From assembly GCA_946902875.1 (NCBI GenBank), contig OX336345.1:9083395-9147394 (forward strand): a DNA stretch of 64,000 nt. Reading direction: 5' to 3'. The translations under genes were made by a program, and so were the position numbers. Positions 26,648 to 37,109 of this stretch are shown piece after piece. Numbering within the stretch: position 1 is the stretch's first letter; every line of letters begins with the position of its first letter. Under the pieces are notes generated by a model. The model was given only the letters and a program-made list of their open reading frames with translations, searched no databases and was not told the origin of the DNA. This DNA comes from Nematopogon swammerdamellus. Lineage: Eukaryota > Arthropoda > Insecta > Lepidoptera > Adelidae.

Positions 26648-26984
26648 GGTGACCGCTTGACCGTTGGAGGCTGACCGTGGTTTTAATTCCACTTAAAACT
26701 GCAGGTCCCTTCCCTTCTTACCTTACTAAGTGGTAGGGTTTAAACCGCTCCGGGAGCTACCAAACCATTGGCACTTAATAAAACGTCAGTCGAAACGGCT
26801 ATGTAAATAGTTCGTGTTCATATTCAGTTCAATAGGTCCAGTTCAGTGTAGCCGGCACGACCGAAGGAAAGCACTGAATATAATATCAGGTGATATTATA
26901 TTCAGCGCTTTCCTCCGGCGTTATGGGTTGACATCACAGATGTTACAGATGATGTAGCCAACCGTGATAGTTTCCATAAAAAAA
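26648..26984 (+). mobile_element. 5S/tRNA-headed SINE, 5'-truncated copy with an internal palindrome
   Basis: It starts inside the 5S-like segment (GGTGACCGCTTGACCG) and runs to the CCATAAAAAAA tail. A 28-base near-perfect palindrome sits at 26875-26904 inside the body and is absent from other copies. Confidence 0.85.
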
Positions 26985-27854
26985 CTGTCCATACGGAAGT
27001 TTTCTTATGTCCTTTCCATACTGATATTTTTTTTTTATTTTATTCCTACCACCAACACATACACACACACGTCACCATATAACGTGGCAGGAAGGCTGGA
27101 TTTGAGGGGTTTTCCCACGGGAGCGATGGAACGAATGGGGTTCAAATTTGAATAACGTTCTGGGACGAGGTTTGTAATGTGTTGCGAATTGTTATATAGT
27201 ATTTGGGAAGTGTTATGAAAATTATATATTTTTTTTTATGTATATATAATTATTTTAATAATGTTAATGTAATGACGAACCCTTACATTTCCTTTTCTTC
27301 TCTTTTGTCCACTTCTAAAATTTTCTTAAAAACAGCGTCTGTCTGTAGCGGGTAAACACTTAAACGACTGAATAGATTTACATGCAGTTTCTCGGAATGG
27401 TTATATCTGTTTTTGAAAAGTGTATAAACAATTAGAAAGAAAAATTCAACGTTTATGACAATCCAGTAATTGTTAAAATAAAATGAGCATGATTGACTGG
27501 AAGAAATTTCACTGTATAATTGAAAACCTTCGCCATTTTTTAAGTAGGTTAGAAATAATATATATGTCTGCACCACAGTATAACTCAATTGTGAAAAGAC
27601 AATACCAAAAAGTGCAAAACGGGACAATACAATTTAGTTCTACAAATTCTATTCGTAATTCGACATGACTGAATAACATTAGCTTGCTGTAACTGCGTTA
27701 TTGAGTGAAGGCTTTAAAGGAAAATTGCGCGTCACGTACGCGTTGCACGCTTAGGTCTTCGTCGTCTTTCTCTACGTTTGAGAACTTTAAAAGCTACATT
27801 TCTCGTTCGAGGCATTTGTACAGAGTAGGTAAAGTGATTTTAATGTTTTTGTTG
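26985..27854. other. No gene seen
   Basis: AT-rich sequence with short overlapping ORFs on both strands (27283-27668), none with recognisable features. Confidence 0.45.
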
Positions 27855-28770
27855 TTTTTGAGTTTCCGTACGGAAGCCTATTACTAAACCTGCGCCGTTT
27901 GTCTGTCTGTCTGTCCCACTGCTGTATATTTGGAACTTTAATAACTAGCGGGTTGAAATTGTCAGAATATGTGTTATTATGGCGGACATAACAACAAAAT
28001 AACAAAAAATAGAAAAAGTAAAAAATTTATTAAATGAAATGTTTATTTATTTTTAATAAGTAAGTAGGTAGGTTTACATCATACATTTAACAGAAGAGTT
28101 ATACAGTATTACATACCTAATAACCATGAAAAATAAGGTCTGGCCGCAAGGTACATATGATACTGAAGCGAGACGAGCCAGCATCGCTGATTGAATATTC
28201 TATTTAACAGCTGTAATATTAAATTTTATTTACATTAACAAATAGACAGAAATTAATAATAAAAAAAACTAAAATAAACAAAATAAAAGTATAAATATTC
28301 TTCGTAACAAAGTGAAAATGACAAACTATTACTAACATACTAAATTAACAAATTAAAACAACTAGTACAAAATGAAAATGACAAATTAATGATTACTAAC
28401 GATATTACTAAATTAACAAATTAACACAACTAGCAATTAGAATAAATTTAAAATATAACGAGACAAATACAAATTACAAGAGAAACATGAAAAATAAAAA
28501 ACGAACGAATGTGACACAACATAACCCCTCAGACGCAAGGACGTAGGTAAAATAAGGGAGGTTCCATACAAATTACTTAATTTTCAGAAGAGTGCCATCT
28601 ACCGAACTATCCAAACATTTTAACATCTAGTATGAACTTTCACCAATAGATGGCGATACGTACGAGTGCCACTCTAAAGTAAAATAACAGATAATAAAAA
28701 TCGATCACTTAGGTGGAGGTACGAAAACCTCGGTGCGCGAGTCCGAGCCGCACTTGGCCGGGTTTTTAAG
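27855..28770 (+). repeat. Family C copy interrupted by about 0.5 kb of AT-rich sequence
   Basis: The 5' part (27855-28033) ends in AAAAAGTAAAAAATTTATT; the 3' part resumes at about 28545 and ends GCACTTGGCCGGG. The filler (about 28034-28544) repeats CAAATTAA/CTAACGA-like phrases such as ACAAATTACTAAC and is not recognised. Confidence 0.6.
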
Positions 28771-29114
28771 GAACCTGACATGATACATCGCTTATTACAG
28801 CGGTCCCCAATTTTGATACGCTTAACCACAGGGGTGAGCAGGGTCAAGAGAAGATGTACGCGTAGGCGAGCTTAGTGGCCACATTTACCTCTGACTACAA
28901 TCATATTAAAAAGGAACGGGCCCACCTAACTAATTAGGCAAAATAATTTATTGTCACTGATGAACTATTGCATACTGAACCAATTCATAACATATTATTG
29001 TGATGATTAATAACCTAATATCGAATAAAAGATAGAGAGAAAAAAAAAGAAATAACCCTATTTTTAAAATTGTTGTACACGTATTAAAACTTTTCTGCGA
29101 CTTATTTTTTCCCA

Positions 29115-29347
29115 TTTTTTTATGGACTTGGGACCGAAGAAAGTATAATTGAAAACCGATGAACTACCTACTACACTCGCAATGTCACCTCAGAGCACCT
29201 TGGTGAACTAAGTGCTATGTCAGTGCTTCCATTTGGTTGTGCCGGCTACACTGAACTGGACGGAAAATACGACAGACTTATCATGCAGTGCGGTGGTGCC
29301 AGTCCCGTCGGGTTAAACCCTATCACCTAGTAAGTTATAGGGAGGGA
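29115..29347 (-). mobile_element. 5S/tRNA-headed SINE, headless copy with changed tail
   Basis: Reversed body including CACCTTGGTGAACTAAG, CTACACTGAACTGGACGG and GTGCGGTGGTGCCAG. Its tail-proximal part is diverged. Confidence 0.7.
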
Positions 29348-29451
29348 ACTTACTGTTCTCTAGTTGTTTTATTTCTTGCTCATACAATATACCCAACAAA
29401 TAACTGTACCCGCGACTCCGCTCGAGTTAATAATGTCATAATGTACATTAC

Positions 29452-29516
29452 ATCACTTTTTTTTCCATACTAAACTAAATAAAATTATTTAGTTTAGAAT
29501 GGAAAAAAAAAAGTTC
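29452..29516. repeat. AT-rich hairpin
   Basis: CTTTTTTTTCCATACTAAAC pairs with GTTTAGAATGGAAAAAAAAAAG around an AAATAAAATTATTT centre. Confidence 0.88.
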
Positions 29517-30021
29517 ACCATAGAACAATATGTCATCTAACTTTCTTGCTCCAAATAGGCTCAGGAGTACCTGGTTTGCTTTATTACCTATAGTCACGTG
29601 CCTATAGTCATCAAACAGCCAGTATATCATGGTATTATGAACGAAAGTTTTTAAGTTTTACAGACGTCGACTCCAGAAACTCCCGCAGTTCCTGAAGAAG
29701 CCCGTGATGTAGCGGGCGAAACGTCGACTTATGTAAGTCTTCAGTACCATGGTATTATGACCTACGGCCGTACCGAAATATCTCGGATTGCACAGGTGGA
29801 ATCGTGTTCATATACATCAGTTTTCGCGTAATAAGCGATACGTGCATACATGCACCAGGCCTTGTATTTTACAATATCTATACAATGCTTTAAGTAAGAT
29901 TTTGATCAATGCTCAAATAAATTCTATACTACACACTATTTCGCTCTGTAACTATACCTACAAATCCCAAACATACCTACAACATTTGTGATTTAGTCCC
30001 AGTAGTGGTACAGTCAGTAAG

Positions 30022-30345
30022 TCAGTCAGCGTGTAAGAGTCCACTGCTGGACATGCCCTCTCCAATTTTCCTCCAGTCCTCCCGGCCTTCAGGCGGTACG
30101 GAACCACTGCTTTCCGCCGAAGTACTTGATGTCGTCGTCCCACTTAGCGGGTGGTCTTCCCACACTCCGTTTTCCTGTCCACGGCCGCCAGTGTAGGACG
30201 CGGTTACTCCGGCGGCCGTCGTCTCTTCGGCTGACGTGTCCAGCCCACTGCCACTTGAGCCTAGCCACCCGGTGTCCAATATCACTACTTTGGTTCGTCG
30301 GCGGATTGCCTCGCTACGGACCATATTCTCGCGTGCCTCGGTACA
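30022..30345 (-). pseudogene. Degenerate C-terminus of an RTE-like reverse transcriptase
   Basis: On the minus strand, joining frames by eye shows LKWQWAGHVSRRDDGR, LHWRPWTGKRSVGRPPAKW and a final VQQWT, the conserved tail of lepidopteran RTE-like elements. At least one stop and frame changes break it. It belongs to the same broad family as the piece at 59097. Confidence 0.75.
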
Positions 30346-31237
30346 CTGGTTTTAAAAATTGACTTAACGCGAGCGAAGTAGCGAGTTCGTAAATTGTATA
30401 TACGAGTACATAAAGTATGGCTAAAAATAAACTGTATAAACTTTAGCGACCCCAAATGGGAGGAGCCGGCGCGCGACGACTGCTGAGGCGCACGGGAGCG
30501 GCGGGTGATGGTCGAACTAGCGTGAAAACATAAAGCGTGCTGCTGGAAAATGGTTAAACAGCAACTTGCAACCTGTCAAATAAAAATAAAAAAATTAAAT
30601 TAAATGTAGTATTAAATTTTCTTGCTAGTTGCAAGGTGTTCATTAATTTTAATAAACTATTTATTTATTCCTTACTTGGAATTAATATGCTTTACTCTTG
30701 AACTTGTCTAAATTTAGGATAGGTTGGATCCGATATAGCTACCTACTAAGGGGCAGGCAAGAGCTTCGAAGGGGTTTTCTCGAGATACGAAGTACGAGAT
30801 TTCGTAACTAATAATCTGCAATATCTAAGTATTTCGATTCAAATCTTTGATATTGTTTTACAGAGAGCGCCACATGTGGCGTCGCGCCAAACACGTGCAA
30901 AGTGCAGTAAAACTTTCAGCAATGAGAAAAATTATTATAAAAAAAAAAGAAAAAAACCCTAGTACTAGATTGACAAATGTTAGTTTATTCAGTCGCGCTC
31001 TCCAATTTTACGTAATAACCCAGCCCTGCTGATTCGGGCGTGGGCGAGTGCTTTTAAGGAACCTCGTGATGGAAGATCCACTAATTACAAAAGTTTGACA
31101 ACTTTTCCGATACCAATCGATATGTTACAGATTAAATTTGATAACCAAGATGATTGCGCATTCTCTGTATTATTTTACACGCCCTTCAAATAACGTTGTA
31201 ACTATATTGAACCTCTAGGAAAAGATAAATATAGGAG
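30346..31237. other. No gene seen
   Basis: A short GC-rich patch at 30455-30510 (GGAGCCGGCGCGCGACGAC), otherwise AT-rich. Confidence 0.5.
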
Positions 31238-31338
31238 ATGCTGATAATAATGCCGGGGATGCCGATAATGCCGGTGATGCCGATAATGCCGGAGATGCCG
31301 ATAATGCCGGGGATTCCGATAATGCCGGGGATGCCGTT
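31238..31338 (+). repeat. 18-bp minisatellite, about 5.5 units
   Basis: The unit is GATGCCGATAATGCCGGG with single-base variants. One frame reads a Gly-Asp-Ala-Asp-Asn-Ala repeat, but a stop lies just upstream and no gene is evident. Confidence 0.93.
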
Positions 31339-31683
31339 CTTCACTCGCAGGGTTTGCGTCCATTACTCTAGTAGAATGTTGTACACATGATGATTACCTG
31401 CGCGGTCGGTCTGTCTGAACTCCAAAAAGACTGAACCGATTCACATGCAGTTTTTCAATAATGAAATCTGGCAGCTCTCTGAAATTACATCACGATATTG
31501 TTATTGTTTTCTTTTGTCGAAAAGCAGGGTGTGAAATTGTCTTCCGGCGAGTGTTTTCGACAACGTAAGCAAATCTACTGGCATGGCACCTCGCTGAGCG
31601 AGAAGGGGTGAATTGGCTGTGTCGACTGCTCTATAGGTCGTTCGTTCTAACCTGAGGCGTACAAATACATTCACGCATGACGG

Positions 31684-31945
31684 TGTGCCGGACACGACAC
31701 ATCGGTCCGATGCGACGCGGTTACCGCACCCCGCGCCCCTCTGGCGCGGCGTGCGTCCGCGCTCGCCTCGGCCCGCCGCCCTGGCAGTCGATCACACCAC
31801 GGAGTCAAGTATAGTCGCTTTGAGTCAATAATAATTCTCAGTCGTTTTATTACACGTTTATACACAGCTATCATAGTGTTTCATTTGGACCTTAAACACT
31901 AACACCCTACATAGGACACTCGCATATAGCAGCGAAAGTGCCACA
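31684..31945 (+). repeat. 5' LTR of the Gypsy element
   Basis: 262 bp starting TGTGCCGG and ending GCCACA. The first 120 bases are strongly GC-rich and the rest AT-rich. It matches the 3' LTR base for base as far as I can read. Confidence 0.95.
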
Positions 31946-31947
31946 AC

Positions 31948-31968
31948 TGGTGACCTACCGACGTGATT
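31948..31968 (+). promoter_or_regulatory. Primer-binding site, tRNA-Trp type with a 2-base insertion
   Basis: Two bases after the 5' LTR comes TGGTGACC, TA, CCGACGTGATT. Without the TA this is the complement of the 3' end of tRNA-Trp as I remember it. The extra TA at the ninth position would bulge in the primer duplex. Confidence 0.65.
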
Positions 31969-32053
31969 CGCGCGCGAGTTAATTGTGGTCATCTAGTGTT
32001 TAGTGACATTCAGTGTTTTAAGTGACATTTAGTTTGAGTAGAGACTGGGAATT

Positions 32054-32371
32054 ATGAGTAGCGACGGAGAACGTGCGGATTTAGTGGCGCAAGATGCGAT
32101 GCAGGCGTCCATTGTCGCTCTCACCACACAGATGGCACGCATGTGTGCCGAAATCGCCTCGATACGCGATGAGCAGGCTCAACAGCGACGCCCGCACCGT
32201 CCCCGCTCGCGGACACCGGCACACAGGTACAGATCCAGCTCGCGTACAGGTGCATCGGAACAGAAGGCCGGCTGGCTATGCTGGTACCACCATACATTCC
32301 GCGAGAAGGCCAACAAATGTGAGCAGCCATGCGCGTGGAAGGACCAGACGAAAATGCAATCGGAAAACTAG
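32054..32371 (+). CDS. gag: Truncated Gag, 105 residues
   Basis: The predicted protein has a short N-terminal segment (about 1-40), an Arg/Ser-rich linker, then CWYHHTFREKANKCEQPCAW, a C-x2-H plus C-x3-C nucleic-acid-binding box like that of CsRn1-group Gag proteins. Gag in this group is normally several hundred residues, with a capsid-like domain between these parts. Here that domain is absent, which looks like one internal deletion. The stop at 32369-32371 overlaps the start of pol, which is in the -1 frame. Confidence 0.8.
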   Translation: MSSDGERADLVAQDAMQASIVALTTQMARMCAEIASIRDEQAQQRRPHRPRSRTPAHRYRSSSRTGASEQKAGWLCWYHHTFREKANKCEQPCAWKDQTKMQSEN

Positions 32372-35300
32372 ACGCAGTGCAGCCTAAGGCGGAGGTCTGC
32401 ACATTGGAAAATTCCAAACGCCTTTATATAACCGACCGCAACTCGGGCATAAATTTTCTCATAGACTCCGGAGCAGACATCTCGGTACTGAGTAGGAACA
32501 AAGGCTCACCCTCGGATTATGTTTTATACGCGGCAAACGGGTCGGCGATAACCACTTACGGCGACAAGTCACTTACGCTCGATCTTGGACTACGAAGGCC
32601 GTACAAATGGAGTTTCGTGGAGGCGAACGTGCGAATGCCTATACTAGGTGCAGATTTCTTAGAATATCACAACCTGCTTGTGGATCTGAGGAATCGGCGT
32701 CTCATCGATGGCACAACGGAGCTCTACGTAAAAACGACAGCGATATCATCCGACCAACCAGCCATAAAAACAGTTTGCTCCAGCGATCCCCTTGCCGACA
32801 TAATAGCATTGTTTCCGAATGTTACAAAACCATCCCTTTTTGGGAAAGAGGCTGTAAAACATAACGTCGAACACTATATCGAAACAAAAGGCGCACCCGT
32901 TAACAGCCGACCCAGACCTCTACCCCCAAGCAAATACAATAGAGTTAAGCGGGAACTTGAAACATTGTTGGAACGAGGCATTATTAGACCTAGCAAAAGT
33001 CCTTGGTCTTCGCCGCTACATGTGGTAGATAAAAAGTGTGGTGGAATCAGAATTGTCGGAGACTACCGTAAGTTAAATGCTAACACTATCCCTGACGCCT
33101 ATCCTATGCCAAGGCTTTTAGATTTCACGTACATGCTGCACGGAAAGAAAATATTTTCCAAGATCGACCTCAACAATGCTTACCACCAAATTCCAGTTCG
33201 CGAACAAGACATCCCGAAGACCGCTATAACAACGCCATTCGGCCTGTACGAGTATACACGCACATGTTTTGGACTCCGTAACGCCGGAATGACGTTTTGC
33301 CGATTTCTCAACGCAGTGCTGCAAGGTCTAGATTGTGTATTTTCGTATGTAGACGACATTCTGATCGCATCCGAAGACCAAGAATCGCACAACAAACTTC
33401 TTCGAAACGTGCTACAACGACTCGATGCTCACGGAATTACCATCAATACGCAAAAATCCGAATTTAACAAGCCGTTAATAACATATCTCGGCTATTTGGT
33501 GTCACCCGAGGGAATTCGCCCGCTACCTGAAAAGGTCGAAGCCATCGCCAACTACAAAAAACCGGTCACTATTCACGAGCTGAGACGCTTTCTAGGGGCA
33601 ATAAACTTCTACAGAGAGAGCACTCCAGATGCGGCGACACACCAAGCTGTACTTAACAAATATTTAGTGGGCGCAAAAAAACGTGACAAGACAATCATCG
33701 AATGGACACCGGACGCAATTGCCGCATTTCAGAAATGCAAGGAAAGCATTAAGAGTGCGTGCATGCTCGCACACCCCGCCGTGGACGCCGAGATCTCTAT
33801 AATGACCGACGCCAGCGACGTAAGCGTAGGAGCAGTGCTAAACCAGCGCACAGAAAAGGGACAAGAGCCGTTAGGTTTTTTCAGTAAGACGCTTAATGAG
33901 ACACAGAGAAAATACTCTACCTATGATAGAGAGCTGCTAGGTATTTACTTAGCGGTGAAACACTTCCGAAGGTTTATCGAGGGCTCGAATGTCAAAGTAT
34001 ACTGCGATCATAAACCTTTGACGTTCGCGTTCAAAAAGAATGCGACCACCAACGACACGCCGAGAAGAATCCGTCAATTAGATTACATTTCGCAATTTGT
34101 ATCATCTATCGTGCACGTGTCTGGTGAAGATAACCCAGTCGCCGACTTTTTATCGAGAATCGAAGAGATAGGATGCCCCAGCGCAATAGACTATGAGAAG
34201 CTAGCACAGGCACAACAATCAGACGGAGAGTTGAAGGAACTTCTTTCACGAGAAAACTCAACTCTTCGATTAGTTCAGATTCCGGCCATCAAATTGAATG
34301 TTTATTGTGACACGACCGGCGGAAAGACAAGGCCGTACCTCACAAAGAACTTTCGCCATCAAGCCTTCACGACCATACATGGTATTTCACATCCAGGCGT
34401 AAGAGGAACGCGCAGGCTGATGAAGGAGAAATTCTTTTGGCCCGGCATGCTGAACGACGTCAAGGAGTGGACAAAGTCGTGCCTACCATGCCAGAAGTCG
34501 AAGGTATCACGGCATACAAAGTCGCCATTTGGGAAGTATGAACCAAGTGATCGGTTTCAGCACCTGAATGTGGACATGGTTGGTCCACTCATGCCTTCAA
34601 ATGGATACCGCTACGCAGTGACGATCGAGGACCGAGCAACAAATTGGCCAGAGGCAATCCCCGTCAGCGACATGTCGGCAGAAACTGTCGCGAGGGTTGT
34701 TTACGAGCACTGGATTGTTCGTTTCGGCTGCCCCCTACGAATTTCCACAGATCAAGGACGTAACTTCGAGGCAGAGCTGTTTCAGAACCTCGCGAAGTGC
34801 ATGGGTATTAAAAAAATCAGGACAACCAGCTATCACCCGCAATCGAACGGCCTTATCGAAAATTTTCACCGAAGTATGAAAGCAGCATTAATGGCCCGAT
34901 CAAACAGCGAGAACTGGGCAGAAGAATTACCATCAGTTTTATATGGTCTGAGAGCAGCTCTTCGAGACGACACATCAATCAGCGCAGCTGAAATGGTTTA
35001 TGGAACCACTATTAGACTGCCGGGAGAGTTTTTCGAACCTTCACCAACATCGTACACCGTCGACGAGAGCTATGTGGACAAACTTCGCGAACACATAAGC
35101 AAAATAGCTTCTGTACCTAAGCGCGAAGCTAGGCAGACGTCAGTTTTTGTGCATCCGGAACTAAGTAGGTGCACACACGTGTTCGTCAGGTGTGATCGCG
35201 TGACACGACCTCTCACACCACCTTACGAAGGACCGTTCCCGGTAATAAAAAAGAAAGACAAATATTTTATAGTAAAACTTCCTAACAGGGAAGTCGCAAT

Positions 35301-35511
35301 AACATTGGACAGGCTAAAACCGGCTTTCTTACCCAACGATGAAAGAAACGGTTCACGCGACGCACCTGCCGACTCCGCCCAAGTACCTACAACGAAGCCT
35401 AGTCCCACATCTCCTACCCATAATTCAAGTGAGACAGACACTACAGTACCATATCACGTGTCTAAGTTCGGTAGAATATGTAAAAAAACTGTTCGTTTTG
35501 CAAACCAATAA
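32329..35511 (+). CDS. pol: Pol polyprotein: protease, reverse transcriptase, RNase H, integrase
   Basis: The 1060-residue open frame is intact. The aspartic protease motif FLIDSGAD is at about residues 43-50. Reverse transcriptase spans about 215-450, with IVGDYRKLN, FSKIDLNNAYHQIPV and the catalytic YVDD at 340-343. RNase H is at about 490-600 (MTDASDVSVGAVL). Integrase has an HHCC zinc region (HPGVRGTRRL to CLPCQKSK) and catalytic Asp749, Asp808 and Glu844, giving DD35E spacing. The C-terminus resembles the basic tail of relatives (KKTVRFANQ). The frame is -1 to gag and overlaps it by 43 bases, so expression by -1 frameshifting is likely; a GGAAAAC run sits next to the gag stop but is not a perfect slippery heptamer. 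All catalytic residues checked are present. Confidence 0.96.
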   Translation: MRVEGPDENAIGKLDAVQPKAEVCTLENSKRLYITDRNSGINFLIDSGADISVLSRNKGSPSDYVLYAANGSAITTYGDKSLTLDLGLRRPYKWSFVEANVRMPILGADFLEYHNLLVDLRNRRLIDGTTELYVKTTAISSDQPAIKTVCSSDPLADIIALFPNVTKPSLFGKEAVKHNVEHYIETKGAPVNSRPRPLPPSKYNRVKRELETLLERGIIRPSKSPWSSPLHVVDKKCGGIRIVGDYRKLNANTIPDAYPMPRLLDFTYMLHGKKIFSKIDLNNAYHQIPVREQDIPKTAITTPFGLYEYTRTCFGLRNAGMTFCRFLNAVLQGLDCVFSYVDDILIASEDQESHNKLLRNVLQRLDAHGITINTQKSEFNKPLITYLGYLVSPEGIRPLPEKVEAIANYKKPVTIHELRRFLGAINFYRESTPDAATHQAVLNKYLVGAKKRDKTIIEWTPDAIAAFQKCKESIKSACMLAHPAVDAEISIMTDASDVSVGAVLNQRTEKGQEPLGFFSKTLNETQRKYSTYDRELLGIYLAVKHFRRFIEGSNVKVYCDHKPLTFAFKKNATTNDTPRRIRQLDYISQFVSSIVHVSGEDNPVADFLSRIEEIGCPSAIDYEKLAQAQQSDGELKELLSRENSTLRLVQIPAIKLNVYCDTTGGKTRPYLTKNFRHQAFTTIHGISHPGVRGTRRLMKEKFFWPGMLNDVKEWTKSCLPCQKSKVSRHTKSPFGKYEPSDRFQHLNVDMVGPLMPSNGYRYAVTIEDRATNWPEAIPVSDMSAETVARVVYEHWIVRFGCPLRISTDQGRNFEAELFQNLAKCMGIKKIRTTSYHPQSNGLIENFHRSMKAALMARSNSENWAEELPSVLYGLRAALRDDTSISAAEMVYGTTIRLPGEFFEPSPTSYTVDESYVDKLREHISKIASVPKREARQTSVFVHPELSRCTHVFVRCDRVTRPLTPPYEGPFPVIKKKDKYFIVKLPNREVAITLDRLKPAFLPNDERNGSRDAPADSAQVPTTKPSPTSPTHNSSETDTTVPYHVSKFGRICKKTVRFANQ

Positions 35512-37094
35512 CTTTCGTTTCATTCTCACCCATATCGACGACCAGCTGAGTGCCGGTCAGCGTCCCGGTTTGTCTGTGAACCATAAAAATAGTGAAAGTG
35601 CAGTGAAATAAACAAATAACAGGTGTATCTGAGGCGCTAAGCCCCATCCAAACAAAGTGCAATGGTGTGGACAAAAAAATTACCATAAAACTATTACAAA
35701 CAATAATGATACTCGAACTGTTTATTGCTTGCACCAGAAACATTATGAAAGGACTAATATTACGCTATTTACTTTATACTTCTTACTTTTATGTCGTGAT
35801 TATAGTTATGTTAATAATATGATGCTTAAAATGAGTTCAATTTAAACTTTCTTTGTGTCACATAATCTATTTGAAAGTGATAAATGTGCATGTATTAGTT
35901 TTAACAAAGCCGCAATCAATCTTAGAAATCGCAATAACGTTTTGTGAGTTGTATTAGGAAGCATACAAATGTTGGAAAACCTGTCGTTTAACATCCGTCA
36001 AGGAAATCTACGACAGATCCGTCAACTTGTTAGAGTATCATTTCATTCGCATCACTTATATTTTATAACAATAGCGCTAATACCTGCTGTTCCAAGATAC
36101 ACTGAATAGTTTGTAATTTAATTTGAAAATTTAATAGTTTTAATTTATTGTATAATGTTTAATTTGTAAGATTAGACACAAATATCGCAAGATCGTACGT
36201 AGTTATAACTATAACTTATAATAACGCACGTTTCATCAAATGCATTCTTGTTCAAACAATAAACCTCGTTCGTACACACGGGCGTAAAGCACTTATGCTG
36301 AGAGATGTAAAGAATTTTACGACAACGGAAGGTTACGCACAAAACTCCATGCCCAACGCTTGTAGTTTTGCCTGATCGCAATGTCGATTTTTCATAATAC
36401 TCATTACTTTTACTTAATTAATAGTCGTAGTATGCATGCATCTTAACGTAATCAGTAAATTATAGAAGAAATGTATTATATTTTACACAATTATTTTCAT
36501 ACAGCGGTATGGTTTATTGATTTTGTGTAAATTTACACTTCATTCTGTGTTAGTTAGTACTTCGAATTAGTTAAAAAGTTAGTGTAGAAATTTTAATGGT
36601 ACGTGTTCTCAAATCTATGCCTATGCCTATCTACGATTGTGTTATGTAATAGGTATTAAGCTTAGTCATACTTGTGTGTGAAATTATTGGCGGTCTCTCT
36701 CTTTGCAAAACAAAAGGACTCTCGCCTCAGCGGTTTGTACGACCGCATTGGTGAGCACAATCATCTAGGGTCATTGTTAGGATAGTTTTATTGCACCTCT
36801 TCAAATTTTTCAAGTGTCTCTTTTGTACGCCATCATTTCTGTGGTTCCTGGCACCCTGTATGTTATTGAAATGTTTTTATCTTTCTCATCGTGTTTATAT
36901 CTCGTCTTTAAAATGTTTTCTATATTTGTAGTAAGTGGAGGCAGTCGTATAAAAGCAGATAACTGTCACAAGTAATGAACGATTCGTAATTAAAGGTAAT
37001 TTTGGTAATTAAAAGCAGATAACTGTCACAAGCAATGAATGATTCGTAATTAAAGGTAATTTTGGTAATGTTGTAATGACAAAATTTTTTTCGT
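35512..37094 (+). other. Long non-coding stretch between pol and the polypurine tract
   Basis: About 1.6 kb without a long ORF, AT-rich, ending in a 60-bp tandem duplication. Nothing resembling an envelope gene is visible. Confidence 0.7.
36951..37070 (+). repeat. Two tandem 60-bp repeats near the 3' LTR
   Basis: The unit starts AAAAGCAGATAACTGTCACA and is repeated directly with about three differences. It lies just upstream of the polypurine tract. Confidence 0.9.
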
Positions 37095-37109
37095 AAAGGG
37101 GGAAATTGA
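37095..37109 (+). promoter_or_regulatory. Polypurine tract of the Gypsy element
   Basis: AAAGGGGGAAATTGA lies directly before the 3' LTR, the usual place for plus-strand priming. Confidence 0.75.

Noticed and set aside
30022..30324. 100-codon minus-strand ORF
   Set aside because: It is in part the wrong frame of a decayed RTE-like reverse transcriptase end; described as a pseudogene instead.
32329..37094. Envelope gene of an errantivirus
   Set aside because: No ORF with signal peptide and membrane segment follows pol; the 3' region is non-coding.
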